Shown in pieces: positions 6,881 to 13,749 of a stretch of 15,204 nt of DNA. Source of the stretch: Pseudomonadales bacterium. Lineage in GTDB: Bacteria; Pseudomonadota; Gammaproteobacteria; Pseudomonadales; Pseudohongiellaceae. The notes beneath the pieces are model-generated. The model did not search any database, had not been told where the DNA came from, and worked only from the letters and a program-made list of their open reading frames with translations. Position 1 is the first letter of the stretch, and the number at the start of each line of letters is the position of its first letter. Position numbers and translations under genes: made by a program. Location: NCBI GenBank assembly GCA_022360535.1, contig JAKSCP010000226.1, positions 1 through 15,204 of the forward strand, in the 5' to 3' direction.

Positions 6881-6983
6881 GTTCGATTTGTGGTGCAGCC
6901 GACATTCGGCCGCTAAAGCCCTGTTAAAACCCGTCGAAGGGGTGGGGATACCAGTAGATTACGTCGGGTGGTTAAGTTCAGGA

Positions 6984-9320
6984 CTATTCCGATACAACGC
7001 GCAGCAATTGCGCATAGTCGGTGAATCCATTGAAGATCTTGTAGATACCGTCCTGCTTCATGGTACGCATACCATCTTTCATAGCTTGTTCGCGGATCTC
7101 ATCCAGCGACGCCTTGTTGTAGATCATGCCCTGCAGGGTGGGTGTGCCGACGAGCAACTCGTGAATGCCGGTACGACCCTTATAGCCAGTACCGCCACAA
7201 TCGTTACATCCGTCCGGATTGGCAGCCATGTATTCCACGTTATCGAAATCGTAGTCCGGCATGTCCTGTTTCAGAAGATCAATACCACCATAGGATTCAA
7301 CCAAATGATCTACTTCTTTCTGATCGGGTTTGAAAGGCTCCTTACACTTCGGACACAGGGTACGCATCAAACGTTGTGCCAACACACCCAACAAAGCATC
7401 GGAGAAGTTCACCGGATCCAATCCCAGGTCTAAAAGACGGGTAATAGTTTCCGGCGCCGAGTTCGTATGCAGCGTGGACAATACAAGGTGACCCGTGAGC
7501 GAGGCTTCCACGCCAATACTGGCTGTTTCATGATCACGCATCTCACCGATGAGAATCACGTCCGGGTCGGCTCGCAGGAAGGCGCGCATTGCCGTGGCGA
7601 AAGTAAAATCGATCTTGGGAATCATCTGCACCTGTTGCAAGCCAGGCTGGGTAATCTCTACCGGGTCTTCCGCAGTCCAGATTTTACGCTCCGGTTTATT
7701 GATATGGCCGAGTACCGCGTGCAGGGTTGTGGTTTTACCAGAACCCGTTGGTCCCACTACCAGGAAGAGACCCAGAGGGTGAGCCGAGAGTTCGATCACC
7801 TTCTGGTGGTTCTGCGGTGTCATATTGAGTTTTTCCAGCGGCATGGCAGCACCAGCCGCCAGGATACGCAGTACCGCACTCTCGCCTTGCACTGTGGGAA
7901 CTGTGGCAACACGCAGTTCCAGTTTCTTGCCGCGAACCTTGAGCTTACACTTACCGTCTTGCGGCAAACGTTTCTCCGCAATGTTCAGGCGCGACATCAC
8001 CTTGATACGGGCGATCAATGCAGCACAGTGTTCCTTCGGTACTTTAATAATCTCGCGGCACAAGCCATCAACCCGGATGCGAACCCCACCGGGGGCGCTA
8101 TCTTTACCCGGTTCGATATGAATATCCGACGCACCCAGACGATCTGATTCTGTGATTATGCGATTGACCAGTTGGATAATCGCCGAGGTAGCCGCCAGAC
8201 CTTCATCTTCTTCTTCGTCATCGCTCTCTTCGAGTTCAACGCCTCCCTCATCATCCATGGAGGAAAAGATGTCATCGAATCCTTCCTCGTAGTCGCCACC
8301 ATCATCACCACGCAGAAATTGAATGATGTGTTCAGGCAAGCCGACCCGAAACACATAGTTCCTGGCGTTAACAACACCCTGGATTTCCATGATGCGCTGA
8401 TAGTCCGATGGGTCGTCAATCAGAATGACCGCCTCTTCCTTATCACCGGCCACCGGCAGCCATAAGTTACTGCGCAAATAACTGATACCGATGTTCTCCA
8501 GCAAATCCACAGGGAGTTCATGCTCGGCGTCATACTTCATATAAGGAACGCGGTAGTAGTACTCCAAAGACTTACCGATCAGGTCAGCCTCAATGTTGTA
8601 CTCTTCCATCAACACGCGGGAAACCGAACCACCGTAAAGGGAAGCTTTGTTGGACACGTCTTCAAGTTCAACACTGGAAATCTTGCCCTTCTGCACCAGA
8701 TAGTCATAAGGACCCTGGGTGCTTTGCAATGAAGAGCGGAATTGCTTGGCCAGCATCTGGCTGACCATCATGGCGTGCTTTAAATCTTCTTTGGTGAAGT
8801 CGCGGTCGCCCTCGAAATTAATCAACTGCATGACACCCAGCAGGATTTCATCCTTGATAGGCACTACGATCTGCGATTTCACTTTCCAGCCTTTGGAATC
8901 AGTGAAGCTGCTATCGAATTGCAGACGGGGGTGAATGTCAGTGAGTTCTTCACTGTCTTTGACATTTTTGATGACCAGCGCACGCTGACTGAGAGCCACA
9001 TAGCCCGCCAGCGAAGTGGTACTGAATGGCACCCGGATTTCTACGGAATCATCATCGTCCGGATCACCACCTTTGAAGGTGGCCAGAATCTCTTTACCAT
9101 TATCAACGGATTGCCAGATGGTAAATAGACGCACCCCAAGCAGGTCCAGCAATTCCTGCTCGGTTTCTTTCATCGCTACCTTTAGCTTCTTACTGTATTT
9201 AAGCTTCTGGTAGATTTTCGAGAGTCGGGTGACAAACTCGTCTTTCGGTTGTCCCTGATCGGCGTCGTCCTGGGGAGACGCCTCGACTTCGACTTCTTCT
9301 GTGGTCGCTGTTTCTGCCAT
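6984..9320 (-). CDS. GAF-domain GspE/PilB-type secretion or pilus assembly ATPase
   Basis: A 778-residue ATPase of the type II secretion/type IV pilus motor family with an added N-terminal sensor region. Residues about 45-200 look like a GAF domain (FTIWQSVDNG, STTSLAGYVALSQRALVI, VVPIKDEILLGVMQLIN). Residues about 205-335 look like the GspE N-terminal (MshEN) domain. An acidic linker follows (about 345-374, nearly all D, E, G and S). The motor domain is intact: Walker A GPTGSGKT (523-530), Asp box AEDPVE (550-555), Walker B VILIGEMRD (588-596), His box GHLVLSTLHTN (610-620), and a zinc tetracysteine CPKC (656-659) with CNDC (705-708). No pilin, GspD, GspF or PilC gene is in the window, so the machine it serves is unknown. 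The GAF domain suggests control by a small ligand. The ATG at 9318-9320 has no strong Shine-Dalgarno. Confidence 0.93.
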   Translation of the reverse strand: MAETATTEEVEVEASPQDDADQGQPKDEFVTRLSKIYQKLKYSKKLKVAMKETEQELLDLLGVRLFTIWQSVDNGKEILATFKGGDPDDDDSVEIRVPFSTTSLAGYVALSQRALVIKNVKDSEELTDIHPRLQFDSSFTDSKGWKVKSQIVVPIKDEILLGVMQLINFEGDRDFTKEDLKHAMMVSQMLAKQFRSSLQSTQGPYDYLVQKGKISSVELEDVSNKASLYGGSVSRVLMEEYNIEADLIGKSLEYYYRVPYMKYDAEHELPVDLLENIGISYLRSNLWLPVAGDKEEAVILIDDPSDYQRIMEIQGVVNARNYVFRVGLPEHIIQFLRGDDGGDYEEGFDDIFSSMDDEGGVELEESDDEEEDEGLAATSAIIQLVNRIITESDRLGASDIHIEPGKDSAPGGVRIRVDGLCREIIKVPKEHCAALIARIKVMSRLNIAEKRLPQDGKCKLKVRGKKLELRVATVPTVQGESAVLRILAAGAAMPLEKLNMTPQNHQKVIELSAHPLGLFLVVGPTGSGKTTTLHAVLGHINKPERKIWTAEDPVEITQPGLQQVQMIPKIDFTFATAMRAFLRADPDVILIGEMRDHETASIGVEASLTGHLVLSTLHTNSAPETITRLLDLGLDPVNFSDALLGVLAQRLMRTLCPKCKEPFKPDQKEVDHLVESYGGIDLLKQDMPDYDFDNVEYMAANPDGCNDCGGTGYKGRTGIHELLVGTPTLQGMIYNKASLDEIREQAMKDGMRTMKQDGIYKIFNGFTDYAQLLRVVSE

Positions 9321-9527
9321 AAAAACCGTTGTTTTCGCGAACTTAGCCGATTAATTCTATACCACTGGGCAATTGGGTTTGGGCTTGATTTCGTGACAGT
9401 GTGCGTTGTTCCGAGTTCATCCTGTCACAATCCAGGCAAATCGCCTGAAAGCCCCGAACTACGGCCTATGGCGCAGATTGTGGTCTGTCGCGGGTGCCAT
9501 GTCCATTACTTTATATAACGGCCAAAA

Positions 9528-10337
9528 ATGCCAGCAAATTCAGCCTTATTCAACAGATTTTTCCTAGTTCTGACAGTTAGTTACGGACTTGCGAGCCCCG
9601 CTCTCGGGCAATTGCCGGGGTTTTCAGAAGCCCATTATCAGTGGTTGGGGCAACAGGTGTTCGCCAATGAGTGCAATCGGCAACTGAGCTGTTTAACCCA
9701 TTGGAATGACGGCGAGGACTTTCCTTCTCTGGGAATTGGCCATTTCATCTGGTACCGCCAGGGCCAAACCGAAGTCTTTGAAGAAACTTTTCCGCAGCTA
9801 CTGGAATACCTGCAACAACAGGGCGTTATCCTGCCCGACTGGCTGGATGACCCAATCAACGCGGACAACCCATGGCCTGACCAGGCAGCATTTTTAGCTG
9901 CCAGTGAAAGTCAATCCATGCAACAGCTGAGAATTCTTCTGCAGTCCACCATGGACCTGCAGGCAGCTTTCATCGTGGCCAGACTTGAGTATACGGCAGC
10001 CGACCTCATTGCCAGTGTGCCGCTGCAGCGACAAAATTCAATGCAAGCGGTGTTCAGCAAAATTGCTGGCAGCAATCCTCCCATGGGAGCCTATGCCCTT
10101 ATCGACTATTTGCACTTCAAAGGTAGTGGCTTGAATGCCAATGAACAGTATCAGCAGCAAGGCTGGGGTTTAAAGCAAGTGCTGTTGCGACTGCATCCGG
10201 AAACGGCGAACCTGGAGTCCTTTGTTGCCGCCGCCGCTGACGTATTGAGTGAACGTGTGGCCAATGCACCACCGGAACGCAATGAGCAACGTTGGTTAAC
10301 AGGCTGGCACAATCGCTTGCAGACCTACCTGCGCTAA
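9528..10337 (+). CDS. Exported protein with NEC and SLGIGH motifs, possibly lysozyme-like
   Basis: A 269-residue protein with a clear signal peptide: MPANSALFNR, a hydrophobic stretch to about residue 22, and a cleavage-type SPALG before Gln28. The mature part begins with FSEAHYQWLGQQVFANECN, followed by a WNDGEDF stretch (59-65) and SLGIGHFIWYRQG (67-79). The E...GIGH order recalls phage T4-type lysozymes, in which a catalytic Glu precedes a TIGIGH motif. Glu48 would be the candidate acid, with Cys49 and Cys55 able to form a disulfide. The C-terminal half is helical and ends in RWLTGWHNRLQTYLR. The lysozyme idea is inference from short motifs; otherwise it is a conserved-looking periplasmic protein of unknown role. 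It lies 70 bp before hisC and may share its transcript. Confidence 0.82.
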   Translation: MPANSALFNRFFLVLTVSYGLASPALGQLPGFSEAHYQWLGQQVFANECNRQLSCLTHWNDGEDFPSLGIGHFIWYRQGQTEVFEETFPQLLEYLQQQGVILPDWLDDPINADNPWPDQAAFLAASESQSMQQLRILLQSTMDLQAAFIVARLEYTAADLIASVPLQRQNSMQAVFSKIAGSNPPMGAYALIDYLHFKGSGLNANEQYQQQGWGLKQVLLRLHPETANLESFVAAAADVLSERVANAPPERNEQRWLTGWHNRLQTYLR

Positions 10338-10407
10338 GCTTGCTACTCTTCGCCAATCCCATTAGGCTTCTGCGCTGCCTTAATCCACCGCAGCAACATC
10401 TCTATCC

Positions 10408-11478
10408 ATGAGTTTCGAACGTTCCAACATCGCCCGTATGGCTGGCTACACACCTGGTGAACAACTCACCGGTGACGATGTCATCAAGTTAAACACCAAT
10501 GAGAATCCCTATCCGCCTAGCCCGGCGGTTGCTGCCGCATTGCAGGCCACCGACGTTGCCGCCTTGCGACGTTACCCACCACCCACCGCAACCGCTTTTC
10601 GTGAGGCAGCGGCAAACCTGCATGAGGTGTTGCCTCAAAATCTCATTCCAACTAATGGTGGAGATGAGTTACTGCGTCTGGTACTGACAACGTTTGTTGA
10701 TGCTGGCGAAACGGTAGTGACGACGCAGCCCAGCTATTCGCTGTATCCGGTGCTGGCCGATATCCAGGATTGCAGGTTACTCGAAGTTCCACTGCTGGAC
10801 GATTGGAGCCTGCCAACTGGTTTCGTAGAGCAACTCAATGCCTCAGGTAGCAAGTTGTGCATCCTGGTAAACCCCCATGCCCCTACTGGCCAATTGCTTT
10901 CTGTGGATCAGCTCACTGCCATTGCCGATGGTTTCGATGGCATTCTATTAGTCGATGAAGCTTATGTGGATTTCATTGATCCGCAGCTTGCTTATAACAG
11001 TGTTCCTATGGCTGTTGAGCGTAACAATGTCTTATTACTGCGCACGCTGTCCAAAGGATACTCTCTGGCAGGATTGCGCTTTGGTTACGGGATTGGGTGC
11101 CCTGAGCTCATCGAACCCATGCTGGCTAAGACCCGGGACAGTTACAACACAGATTTAATTGCCCAACGCTTGGCCACCGCAGCTATCGAATCTGTGGACT
11201 ATGCTGAGGAATCCTGGTCGCGAGTAAGGCAGCAACGGGAACAACTCACAGCAGCCTTGCAAGCACTCGGTTTTAGCGTCACCCCCAGCCAAACCAATTT
11301 TCTGCTGTGTCAGGTGCCCGACCAGCAAACAGCGCCCGGCCTGTATGACGCATTGAAAGAACAGAATATTCTGGTGCGTTACTTCGACCAGGACCGGCTG
11401 CGCGACAAGTTGCGTATCAGCATCGGTTCAGAAGAGGAGAATACCGCCCTGCTCCACGCATTGCGTGCATTACTTTAA
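10408..11478 (+). CDS. hisC: Histidinol-phosphate aminotransferase
   Basis: A 356-residue class I/II PLP-dependent aminotransferase of the HisC group, which transfers an amino group from glutamate to imidazole-acetol phosphate in histidine biosynthesis. Signatures in order are KLNTNENPYPPSP (27-39), PTNGGDELLRLV (81-92), VNPHAPTG (154-161), LVDEAYVDF (181-189) with the PLP-contacting Asp183 and Tyr186, LSKGYSLAGLRFGYG (214-228) with Lys216 as the Schiff-base lysine and Arg224, and RISIG near the C terminus for the substrate phosphate or carboxylate. The length is normal. The ATG at 10408 fits the usual HisC start. No other his gene is in the window, so it is either a dispersed his gene or a paralogue such as an aromatic aminotransferase of HisC type. 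Confidence 0.93.
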   Translation: MSFERSNIARMAGYTPGEQLTGDDVIKLNTNENPYPPSPAVAAALQATDVAALRRYPPPTATAFREAAANLHEVLPQNLIPTNGGDELLRLVLTTFVDAGETVVTTQPSYSLYPVLADIQDCRLLEVPLLDDWSLPTGFVEQLNASGSKLCILVNPHAPTGQLLSVDQLTAIADGFDGILLVDEAYVDFIDPQLAYNSVPMAVERNNVLLLRTLSKGYSLAGLRFGYGIGCPELIEPMLAKTRDSYNTDLIAQRLATAAIESVDYAEESWSRVRQQREQLTAALQALGFSVTPSQTNFLLCQVPDQQTAPGLYDALKEQNILVRYFDQDRLRDKLRISIGSEEENTALLHALRALL

Positions 11479-11516
11479 ACTCTCTTCCCTACCTCTTCTC
11501 CCTACCTCTCCTCCCT
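11479..11516 (+). terminator. Pyrimidine tract after hisC, candidate Rho utilisation site
   Basis: Directly after the hisC stop there are about 35 bases made almost only of C and T, with three imperfect copies of a TCTCCCTACC-like unit at about 12-13 nt pitch and no G until the end. A C-rich, G-poor, unstructured RNA is what Rho loads on, and no hairpin-plus-U-run terminator is present. This is inferred from composition alone. Confidence 0.35.
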
Positions 11517-11529
11517 AAAGAGCCTCCAT

Positions 11530-11558
11530 TTGACAGAATCTCGAGTCAGCGTTAGAAC
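11530..11558 (+). promoter_or_regulatory. Sigma-70 promoter for the zinc-finger gene
   Basis: A perfect -35 TTGACA (11530-11535) is followed after 17 bp by TAGAAC (11553-11558), 4 of 6 to the -10 consensus. Transcription would begin near 11565, about 25 nt before the ATG at 11591. It is the best-formed -35 in the window and separates this gene from hisC. Confidence 0.6.
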
Positions 11559-11590
11559 TGGCTACTCTCTTCTCGATTGGCGCCTTGGCT

Positions 11591-12049
11591 ATGGTCGATT
11601 CAGACCACGACGCATCTTCTCAAGCAAACAGCGATGATTCCGTATCGCGTGTGCACTATTGCCCGGAATGTAAGAAACCCTTGCGCAGGATAGAAGGCAA
11701 GATGGGTCCTTTCTGGGGATGTACGGGATTTCCAGAATGTCGAGCCACCCTCAACGATCTCGATGGCAAACCCAGCACCGAGGTCGATGAGCATTTCCGC
11801 TGCCCACTCTGCACCCGACGCATGGTGAAAGCGGATCCCGAAAGAGGCAATTACTGGTTTTGTAGCGGCTATTCCAAAGGCTGCAAAGTGACCCTTCGGG
11901 ATGATCAAGGTAAGCCAGAAACGGCTTTTCGCTGCCCCGATTGTGGCAATGTGCTTATAAAAAGGCAGGGTAAAAATGGTGAATTCTGGGGCTGTAAAAG
12001 TTATCCTGATTGCACCACTAGCTTTAATGACTTGCAGGAACCACCGTGA
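11591..12049 (+). CDS. Topoisomerase-type C4 zinc-finger protein (three fingers)
   Basis: A 152-residue protein built of three zinc fingers of the type found at the C terminus of topoisomerase I, here as a separate protein like E. coli YrdD. The cysteine quartets are C24/C27/C44/C50, C71/C74/C91/C98 and C115/C118/C135/C141. Each has the family pattern CPxC, a basic strand, then FWGC or YWFC, then GxPxC. Fingers 1 and 3 have the typical GPFWGC and GEFWGC; finger 2 is more diverged (YSKGC). A likely role is nucleic-acid binding; the exact target is unknown. I chose the ATG at 11591 over a TTG two codons upstream. A good promoter precedes it, and the stop overlaps the next start in a GTGA. Confidence 0.9.
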   Translation: MVDSDHDASSQANSDDSVSRVHYCPECKKPLRRIEGKMGPFWGCTGFPECRATLNDLDGKPSTEVDEHFRCPLCTRRMVKADPERGNYWFCSGYSKGCKVTLRDDQGKPETAFRCPDCGNVLIKRQGKNGEFWGCKSYPDCTTSFNDLQEPP

Positions 12050-12297
12050 TCTTTTCTTTTCTTAAGATTCGCAAGAAAACCGCAGGAATATTTGTTGGTA
12101 TCCTGGTGGGGGCACTTTGCCTCTGGGCTATCGCCTCATGGCAAGATCTCACCTGGGAAGACATGCTTAGTGTACTGCTGGGCACCGTTCTTATGCTGGG
12201 CGGTATCATGCTGGCGGCCTTCCTGCTAATCGCCACTTTCAAGCTATCAACTCGCTTGTTTGCCCGTGCCACCGGCGCCGAAACCGGCGAAGGTTGA
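12046..12297 (+). CDS. Small two-helix membrane protein, coupled to the zinc-finger gene
   Basis: An 83-residue protein with membrane helices at about 12-31 and 41-64. It has a basic N-terminal tip (KIRKK) and a basic stretch after helix 2, suggesting both ends are cytoplasmic. It starts with GTG at 12046 in a GTGA overlap with the preceding stop; AGGA lies 7-10 nt upstream (GCAGGAACCACC), so translation is probably coupled. It is convergent with rimI; the two stop codons are 3 bp apart. I do not recognise the family. A 5-bp hairpin, CGCCG-AAAC-CGGCG (12276-12289), lies near the 3' end but has no U run. Confidence 0.75.
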   Translation: MIFSFLKIRKKTAGIFVGILVGALCLWAIASWQDLTWEDMLSVLLGTVLMLGGIMLAAFLLIATFKLSTRLFARATGAETGEG

Positions 12298-12300
12298 ACT

Positions 12301-12777
12301 TCAGGGTATTGGTAAGCTGCGAGACATGATCAGCGCATCTTCCCGCGCTTCTTTGCCGGGATAGTAGTTCTTGCGTTCACCAATCTGGGTAAAGCCAAGG
12401 GATCGATAGAGTTCGATGGCACCAGTGTTTGATGCGCGCACTTCCAAAAAACATTCTCTGGCGTCCTGTTTCTGTGCTCGATCCAATAGCAACAGGAACA
12501 TTTTGCGACCATAACCCAGGCGCTGGTAGTCAGGATGTACACACAGTGTCAGCAAATGACATTCTCCAATCGCCACTGACATGACACCATGAGCAACGAT
12601 CTTCTGCTTGTTTGCCAACACCCAACATTGGTAACCCGCTCGCAGACAATCAATAAAGATACGCTTGGTCCAGGGGTGCTCATAGGCGGCAACTTCATTC
12701 TGCACCACCAAATCGATATCGCTGCTGCGCATGGTGCGGGCAAAGAATTGGGTGGCAACAGAAAGCTGACGATCCAT
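12301..12777 (-). CDS. rimI: Ribosomal protein S18-alanine N-acetyltransferase (RimI)
   Basis: A 158-residue GNAT-family enzyme that acetylates the N-terminal alanine of ribosomal protein S18. It shows AYEHPWTKRIF (31-41, the RimI entry motif; E. coli has AHAFPWSEKTF), LTLCVHPDYQRLGYGRKM (76-93) with the acetyl-CoA P-loop QRLGYG, LEVRASNTGAIELYRSLGF (111-129) and the RimI-specific RKNYYP (135-140) with REDALIM. Glu112 and Tyr124 fall at the catalytic Glu103 and Tyr115 of E. coli RimI. The N terminus is about 10 residues longer than in E. coli. It lies 19 bp after the holD-like gene, the same order as holD-rimI in E. coli, so the two probably form an operon. Confidence 0.95.
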   Translation of the reverse strand: MDRQLSVATQFFARTMRSSDIDLVVQNEVAAYEHPWTKRIFIDCLRAGYQCWVLANKQKIVAHGVMSVAIGECHLLTLCVHPDYQRLGYGRKMFLLLLDRAQKQDARECFLEVRASNTGAIELYRSLGFTQIGERKNYYPGKEAREDALIMSRSLPIP

Positions 12778-12796
12778 GGGAGTGAGTTCGGCTGGT

Positions 12797-13594
12797 TTAG
12801 CTTTGTAATCGCTTACGCAGTGCTTGCAGATGAGACCAACAATCTCGTTTCAACATGGAGTGAGCAAGCATTGAGTGCAGACTGTGGGTGAACGTGACCT
12901 GACACTGCAAATTATCTAACTGCTTGTCACCTGCAAGTTCTTCATCATCATTGCCTGTTAATATCTGTGGCAATTGCGTTGTGAAGATCAAGAGATTCGC
13001 AAATCCATCCTGTGCCTGGCGTTGGTTGATAAATCCCTGCAGCGCCAAAGCGGCGGCTCTCCTTGGGTCTTCATTGCCTATTCCTTCAGCTAATGGCCAG
13101 TTAAACGCTTCGCCGCGAAGCTCTGGATCACTTTCTCCGAAACCGGGGGCCAAAGCGCGCAGTATCGCTGTTAACAATCCAGTACTGTCCCGGCTCTGTT
13201 TCCCTCTTAGCTGATGGGGAGTCTCACTGATCACGGCGAGCTGCGGGTTAATCGAGTAGTACTGCAAATTGAATCGCAATTGATCGGCGGCTGACTGTGA
13301 CGCTTTTGCTTCAGCGCCCTCTTGAGCGGCCTCCGGAGCAATCTGGTTCTCTTCAACTCGGGTAGCTGGCTTCGCTCGCTTGGCTGGGATTTCAATGACA
13401 GGTCTGTTCTGACCGGCCTCTTGCAACTTCGCTGCAGCCTTGGAAGTTGCTGCCTGCTGTTCAGAAGCTGCGGATTCAGCTTGTGCAGGCAATTGATAAT
13501 TGGGTGATGTCTTGGCGCCAGGGAGAACAAAGCGCGGGTAGTATGCCTGGTACCCCATCTGGCGGAGATAATTCAGGCGCTGCTCTTCATTCAT
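12797..13594 (-). CDS. holD: Probable DNA polymerase III psi subunit, long pseudomonad-type form
   Basis: A 265-residue protein at the holD position directly before rimI. Its first 27 residues (NEEQRLNYLRQMGYQAYYP, then RFVLPGA) match the E. coli psi start (WQLQQLGITQWSLRRPGA), the segment that binds chi and ties the clamp loader to SSB. A long linker rich in Ala, Gln, Glu and Lys follows (about 31-104), then a C-terminal domain (about 105-265). Its tail (DCWSHLQALRKRL) resembles the E. coli LWQQICTYE end. E. coli psi is 137 residues; a psi about twice that size is known from pseudomonads. The assignment rests on synteny plus weak end similarity, so it is probable rather than certain. The ATG at 13592-13594 lies 40 bp after a TATATT -10. 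Confidence 0.72.
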   Translation of the reverse strand: MNEEQRLNYLRQMGYQAYYPRFVLPGAKTSPNYQLPAQAESAASEQQAATSKAAAKLQEAGQNRPVIEIPAKRAKPATRVEENQIAPEAAQEGAEAKASQSAADQLRFNLQYYSINPQLAVISETPHQLRGKQSRDSTGLLTAILRALAPGFGESDPELRGEAFNWPLAEGIGNEDPRRAAALALQGFINQRQAQDGFANLLIFTTQLPQILTGNDDEELAGDKQLDNLQCQVTFTHSLHSMLAHSMLKRDCWSHLQALRKRLQS

Positions 13595-13633
13595 TTATAG
13601 CTAACTTCTAGACGACGATTTGATGAAGGAGAC

Positions 13634-13662
13634 AATATACTGGTTTGCCTATCTGGCAACAA
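13634..13662 (-). promoter_or_regulatory. Candidate promoter for holD-rimI
   Basis: On the minus strand TTGTTG (13657-13662) and TATATT (13634-13639) are separated by 17 bp; the -10 matches 5 of 6 and the -35 matches 3 of 6. It lies 40 bp upstream of the holD-like start, in the divergent gap with the quinone-oxidoreductase-like gene. Confidence 0.4.
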
Positions 13663-13749
13663 CAGAACCGCCTTGCAGACGTTTGATGTGGGGCCTTTTT
13701 CGTGATTGAATCCCGCTTCCTTTAGCAGTGAGTACCCCTCGGAATCACC

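Noticed and set aside
6860..6905. T-loop-like GTTCAAGTTCGATT suggesting a tRNA
   Set aside because: No acceptor, anticodon or D stems can be paired around it at tRNA spacing; the bases are explained by the palindrome.
6925..6943. Weak ACCC/GGGT hairpin followed by U residues downstream of the GspE-like gene on the minus strand
   Set aside because: A 4-bp stem with a 7-nt loop and only a short U run; too weak to call as a terminator.
6867..7433. Plus-strand 188-codon open frame starting with TTG
   Set aside because: Mostly antisense to the conserved C-terminal part of the GspE-like ATPase, with no ribosome binding site and no recognisable domain.
7467..8147. Plus-strand 226-codon open frame antisense to the GspE-like gene
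   Set aside because: It lies wholly inside a gene with intact ATPase motifs in the other strand and has the His/Arg/Thr-rich composition of a shadow frame; no family signature.
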